The position numbers and the translations under genes are program-made. Below are positions 59,833 to 64,000 of a DNA stretch of 64,000 nt, in pieces. Source of the DNA: Pythium myriotylum (taxonomy: Eukaryota > Oomycota > Peronosporomycetes > Pythiales > Pythiaceae); contig JALJCQ010000013.1 in assembly GCA_023091665.1 (NCBI GenBank), positions 1,302,001 to 1,366,000 on the forward strand. The letters run 5' to 3'. The notes beneath the pieces are model-generated. The model made no database searches. It saw only the letters and a list, made by a program, of their open reading frames with translations, and was not told the DNA's origin. Numbering within the stretch: position 1 is the stretch's first letter; each line of letters opens with the position of its first letter.

Positions 59833-62747
59833 TCACCCCAGAAGGCGTTCGAACTTCTTTTGGTGTGTACTGGAGAAGGAAACACGAGAGTTAGTCACCA
59901 TGTTTGATGAATGTAACCTGATAAACAGCATGGATCGTACTATTGATCTTGACTCTCGTCGCGAGATCTCGTCCTCGTGCTCTTCAGGTAGGGGTGTGAT
60001 CTGAGGAGGGGATATATCCTCTGCGCCTAATCCAACGTTGATCGCGTCTTGGTAGGGGTCATCGTCTTCGACATCGAAGTCGTCATCCGACGAATCCTCT
60101 TGGTTATGTAATCGCCGATTCAGTTTGTCGGTCGTGCGCTTAATTTGGTTCACCATACTCGTGATTTCCAACAACGCTGTCGGAATCACATCCATCGTCA
60201 ACTCGGCTTTGCTAAGCTTCCTCGAGACCGCATCAATCTGGCTCGACTGACGCACTACTGAAGGTGCAGCTGCCTGATGCTTTTGCTGGTTGTGAGGGGT
60301 CGGCAGTGTGTGACCCGGGAAAATATGATTGTTTCCTGTGCTCCGTGCGCTACTAACAGCATCCGCCTTAAAGTGGGAAGTCCCGTTAGTCAATCCGATG
60401 AATGTGTTGTCATTCGTGCTGTCAAAATTGTGCGACTGCGAGGTGGCGCGTTGTCGAGGCTGGACTCTGCCACTACTATTAACATTACCGGAGCTCCCAC
60501 CCAGCCCAGGCAACCGGCTGATTCTATGTGAAAGTCGACGTCCTTGGTTACTCTTCGCTGCTCGATCTGCGATTTCTTTGAGTTTATCCCCGAGTTTCTT
60601 GGCCCTGTATATAGTGCGCAACGACACCGACATGCGTCGAGCCTTCAGCGATTTCTCGACTACCATATTTAGTTGGTTCTGGATTTTAATCTTCTCAGTT
60701 GGTGACTGGATGTTCATGTTGTCTAGCTGCCGCTTGATTACGGTGCGTTTCATGCGCTCTCCGAACTCAGGATATTCGGCAACAATCTCGTTGAAAGCTC
60801 GCTTGCTAAGTACGTTCAGATCACAAATATTGACGGCTTTGACCGTGTTTGTGCGGCGAACGTCTATTACAAGGGCAGTCTCGCCGAAAAAGTTGCCGTC
60901 ACGGAGATATATTCTTTTCTCAGGATTGCCAGGTTCGGGGATGAGAATTTCCACAAGTCCTTTTCGAACAATGAACATTTCTTTGCCGATGTCGTCGAAA
61001 TAGATGATCGTGTCACCGGGCAAGTATACGGCAGTCTCCAGAGCCATGCACACTTTGCCAAGAAAACGAACGTCCGATCCAGCGAAGAATGGCACAGTCT
61101 TGACGAGGTCTTTGTACAGGTGGAGTGCGATCGTCATGCGAAGAGTCTTCGAGATCCCTGGCTGATTCAATAGCATCATGTCTGAGTAGGCGCGTTGCTA
61201 ATGGGATGACGAGAAACTAGTCAGAGATCTCCATTAGCGGCCAAGTATCACTGATACTCACGTTGATCCAGAGATAGTCGTAGTTGCGGCGAACACGGTG
61301 CTGCACGTGTATGAAACAATACGGTCGGTCATGAGACTTTGGTGCTTTCATTGGCATGTTTTCGATCGCTTACCTGAAGTTCTTCTGGCAGTTCGTAGTA
61401 TCGCATCTCCGCCCGGATGATATCCATACGATTGCGGAACTGCGCACTGAGTTGGTCCCAGCTCATAATCAAAGCCAGGATGTTCCCAAAGAAGAACGAG
61501 GTGACAACCATCCCCAACATGAACACGAAAATGCTCATGATGTAGAGCTCGGTGCTTGCCTCCACCCGTGGATCCACAAGATGCGAGATTGATGCGTATC
61601 CAGTGTTCTCCGAAATCCCGAGAAACATGATGAGGATGTTTTGCATGCTCTGTACGTACATCGCTGGCATCTGAAACCAAGCAAGAGGCATCCCGCCTTT
61701 GTTGAGAATGGACCGAGCTACCATTTCAAGTACGTACTCACCTCTGAGCTTTTGCAGGTTGGTCTGCCTTCAACATCGAAGCACTCGTTGAAGAAGCTCG
61801 CCCACAGGCATCTAAGACATCAAGTTGGTCGTCCGGCACTCTCCACCGAAAGAAGTCCATCACTCACGCAAAGAAGTGAAGCGCCATAATCATCGCGACA
61901 AAGCTCAGGGCTAAGTTGTAATACTTGGCGTACTCGCGGAGGTACTTTAGCAGACGACCGAACCGCAGTAACTTTGGCAGCTTCTGCAGCTTAACCATCT
62001 TGATGGATTTCCGTGCTGAGCTCTGCACGAATAACGCCAGCGGAAAGTTGGAGATGATGTCGATGATGAACCACGTGCGCAGATACCGGCGAAAGACCAC
62101 TCGACTGTCCATGATCACTTCGCCGTTTGAGAATACGCCGGTGCGCATCGTCACGAACATATCTGCAATTACTACAAGTCAGCAATGCGACGTTTACGGA
62201 CTGCACTGGTTAGCGACCTACCGACAATGAAATAGACGTCCACGATTGTGTCAAGGATGTAGCGATCCCCCCACTCGACGTAGTTGAAGCCGATCACGAG
62301 CGGCACGACCACACACACATAGAGCACGCAGCCGGCGGTCGTCACTTCCCACACGCGGCGAAACTTGGAGTTGGGGTGGATCATGTACCGACTCGTGCCT
62401 TCTTTCGGGTCGTGGTAGATGTCGATGACGTCGTCGCGCGGGTTCATCGAGCGCACAAGCATCGCCGCACGGGCGAGCAGCTTCCAGTTGTTCTTGTTGG
62501 TCGCGGGGGTGCGAGGGCCGACCGTGCTGTCGAGCTTGTCGAACTGCGGCTTGATGACCGGCTCGACGTGGACTCCAAGACCAGGGAGCGTGCGGAGGCT
62601 AGGCGGAGGGCCGAGCCCGCTGGTGATCTTGGACATGACCGCTGCGTGCATGGCCTCGAGCGTCGAGGCCTGTTGCTGGGCGTCATCGCGACTCAGGAGC
62701 TTGCCCCCAGACGGCTCTCGCTCCGCGTTCGGATGCACGCGGGACAT
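59833..62747 (-). CDS. Cyclic nucleotide-gated/HCN-like cation channel
   Basis: Six exons: 62747-62222, 62162-61868, 61811-61742, 61670-61374, 61300-61262 and 61197-59833; introns 56-73 nt, in phase. 863 residues. A cytosolic N-terminus (~130 residues) precedes S1 (TTAGCVLYVCVVVPLVIGF). S4 carries spaced basic residues (KMVKLQKLPKLLRFGRLLKYL). S5 is LALSFVAMIMALHFFACLW. The pore segment is MYVQSMQNILIMFLGISENT, and S6 is MSIFVFMLGMVVTSFFFGNI. A C-linker (HRVRRNYDYLWIN, QRAYSDMMLL) leads to the cyclic-nucleotide-binding domain (FFGETALVIDVRRTNTV). A long Ser/Asn-rich tail follows. It probably conducts cations at the plasma or flagellar membrane. A 48-nt in-frame intron (59870-59917) may also be removed near the end. 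Confidence 0.92.
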
Positions 62748-64000
62748 CTCCGGGAGCTCAAGGGCGTTGCATCGACGCACGAGGCCAGTCTCCCGTCCCG
62801 CTCGGTGGTTTCATCAGCGTGCCCTCTCGAGTGGGTCTATTCTTGAGACCGTCGGGGAGGAAACGGCTCCAACGATGGCATGAGGGCACCAGTGGATCGT
62901 CCAGAGAGAGAAAGAGCCAGGAAGCCGAGAGGGAAGTCGGCGGGGCCACCATGCGACAGACGCCCTTTCGGAGCCCCAAGGGTAACTTCAATGAGCCGTG
63001 AAGAGGAGGAAGCCGTGGCCATTACAGTATAGAGACAGCGGAGGAGGCCGGTGGTAATTTTTCCGAGCGAGCCTCCCACCGACGAAGTGATCGCGATGAT
63101 GTTATCACGGTAGCCAAGGTGGGACGCGGAGAGAAACCAGATCGGTTTCTTGGAGAGTCGGAAGCCGAGCTGGCCCGCGGCAATCCCATCGCCTCGTGCG
63201 CATGTCGGCTTGAATGTTGAATGCTGAGAAAGCTCGCAAGCCGTCGAGCGGTGAATCTCCGGACCCAAGCGAGATGGATTCGGTCCCACGCCATCCACTA
63301 TTCGTGGAGGTTCGCTGGAACTCTCTCTCTCCCTGATGATTCTTCTCGGATCTCGCACATCAACATGTGATGAACGGATCCGCACGGCGACGCGAGACCC
63401 TCGCGCGTGGAGCTCCTGAATCGTTTCTTCTTCTTCAGAAACAAAAAACCAACCAAAGCGACGTGTCGAGACGCGCCGCTTCACGCTGCTCGACGCTTCG
63501 ACACGCGCTCGAAGCGTGGCGGATGCAAACAACACTCGGCCGTTCGCGCCATGGAATCCATGATGGAGACGCTAAATTCCAACGGGGGGAAAATGGAATG
63601 GGTCCTCCTACCCTACCGTACCGCATCTCATCCTTGCAGGAGCTACTCTACACCAATATGGACCGCGCGCCCCGTCTTCCGCAAGCTCGAGCCGCGTGCC
63701 CCTCTTTCCCGTTGAACTCCCCCCATCCCATGGGGCGACGCCTGCCCCAAGATGGCATTCGGCCCGAGGCAGTCGTTCCTCCGCCATGTCCCAGCGGCGC
63801 GCTCGCGCCCTTGATCCAACCGTGTCAACACACCGAAGGCGCGCGCGTCGAACATTCAGTCGCGCCGCTCCTCCCTCCCGCGGGGCGAAATTCAACTTGG
63901 CGAGCATGGACCTTCCAGTGGCATGGCCAGAGATCTCTGGATCTCGAGCAAGCTGCGCGCGTGTTTTTGTGCGGCTCCCGGGCGGTCCTGACTCAGTTTT
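62748..64000. other. Terminal region without a supported gene
   Basis: Upstream of the channel gene. It contains open frames on both strands (the longest at 62837-63535, minus), but none shows domains, a convincing start or splice structure. It should include the channel promoter. A gene entering from the right edge cannot be excluded. Confidence 0.45.

Noticed and set aside
62837..63535. Minus-strand 232-aa frame near the right end
   Set aside because: The frame opens without a convincing start and is low-complexity. No domain is seen, and it probably overlaps the channel promoter.

Overview
The window reads as a compact, GC-rich nuclear segment of a eukaryote with many short GT-AG introns (mostly 51-83 nt, often with a CTGAC- or CTAAC-like branch site). 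The gene set fits an oomycete (Pythium/Phytophthora-like stramenopile): poly-PAS hybrid histidine kinases, a bacterial-type dicarboxylate/amino-acid:cation symporter, SGT1, a CENP-A-type histone and cyclic-nucleotide-gated channels. The lineage call is an inference from gene content and intron style. No sequence search was possible. I support 22 protein genes and no tRNA, rRNA, CRISPR array or intact transposon.

Layout. 1.4-6.9 kb (+): hybrid histidine kinase HK1 with 9 PAS domains. 7.0-9.6 kb (-): seven-exon MAPKK-like kinase. 10.1-10.4 kb (+): 83-aa protein of unknown function. 12.1-13.5 kb (-): DAACS-family symporter. 14.9-16.6 kb (+): organellar Era GTPase. 16.8-18.2 kb (+): SGT1 co-chaperone. 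18.4-19.0 kb (+): centromeric histone H3. 19.5-21.7 kb (-): ankyrin protein, divergent from a coiled-coil/PUB protein at 21.8-22.9 kb (+). 23.0-33.8 kb (-): HK2, a paralogue of HK1 with 22 PAS domains in about 3,595 residues. 33.8-36.1 kb: no gene seen. 36.1-40.0 kb (+): ankyrin-HECT ubiquitin ligase. 40.0-40.9 kb (-): RING/ubiquitin-like protein, divergent from a Tctex-1 dynein light chain (41.0-41.6 kb, +). 41.6-42.2 kb (-): RBJ-like small GTPase. 42.3-44.7 kb (-): multi-PH protein. 44.8-46.8 kb (-): F-BAR protein, divergent from an SFI1-like protein (47.1-50.6 kb, +). 50.7-52.9 kb (-): PH-PX-NlpC/P60-like protein, divergent from RNase H2 subunit A (53.1-54.1 kb, +). 54.3-55.2 kb (-): PX protein. 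56.7-59.7 kb (+): Fun30/SMARCAD1 remodeller. 59.8-62.7 kb (-): cyclic-nucleotide-gated channel.

Themes. Signalling genes (two histidine kinases, a MAPKK, a CNG channel), ubiquitin/chaperone genes (HECT, RING, SGT1, PUB), membrane-lipid genes (two PX proteins, multi-PH, F-BAR) and chromatin/genome genes (CenH3, Fun30, RNase H2A) are interspersed without operon-like logic. Several genes are paired head to head across only 104-250 bp.

The strongest observation is that both giant hybrid kinases lack transmembrane segments yet end in different CaaX prenylation motifs (CAIM and CGVM), although the linkers before them are unrelated. This suggests a lipid-anchored poly-PAS phosphorelay. Other points of note are recent perfect duplications inside the HK2 PAS array, a CenH3 whose intron is in frame and stop-free, candidate ultra-short introns (26-30 nt), and an in-frame TGA in the PH-PX-NlpC gene.
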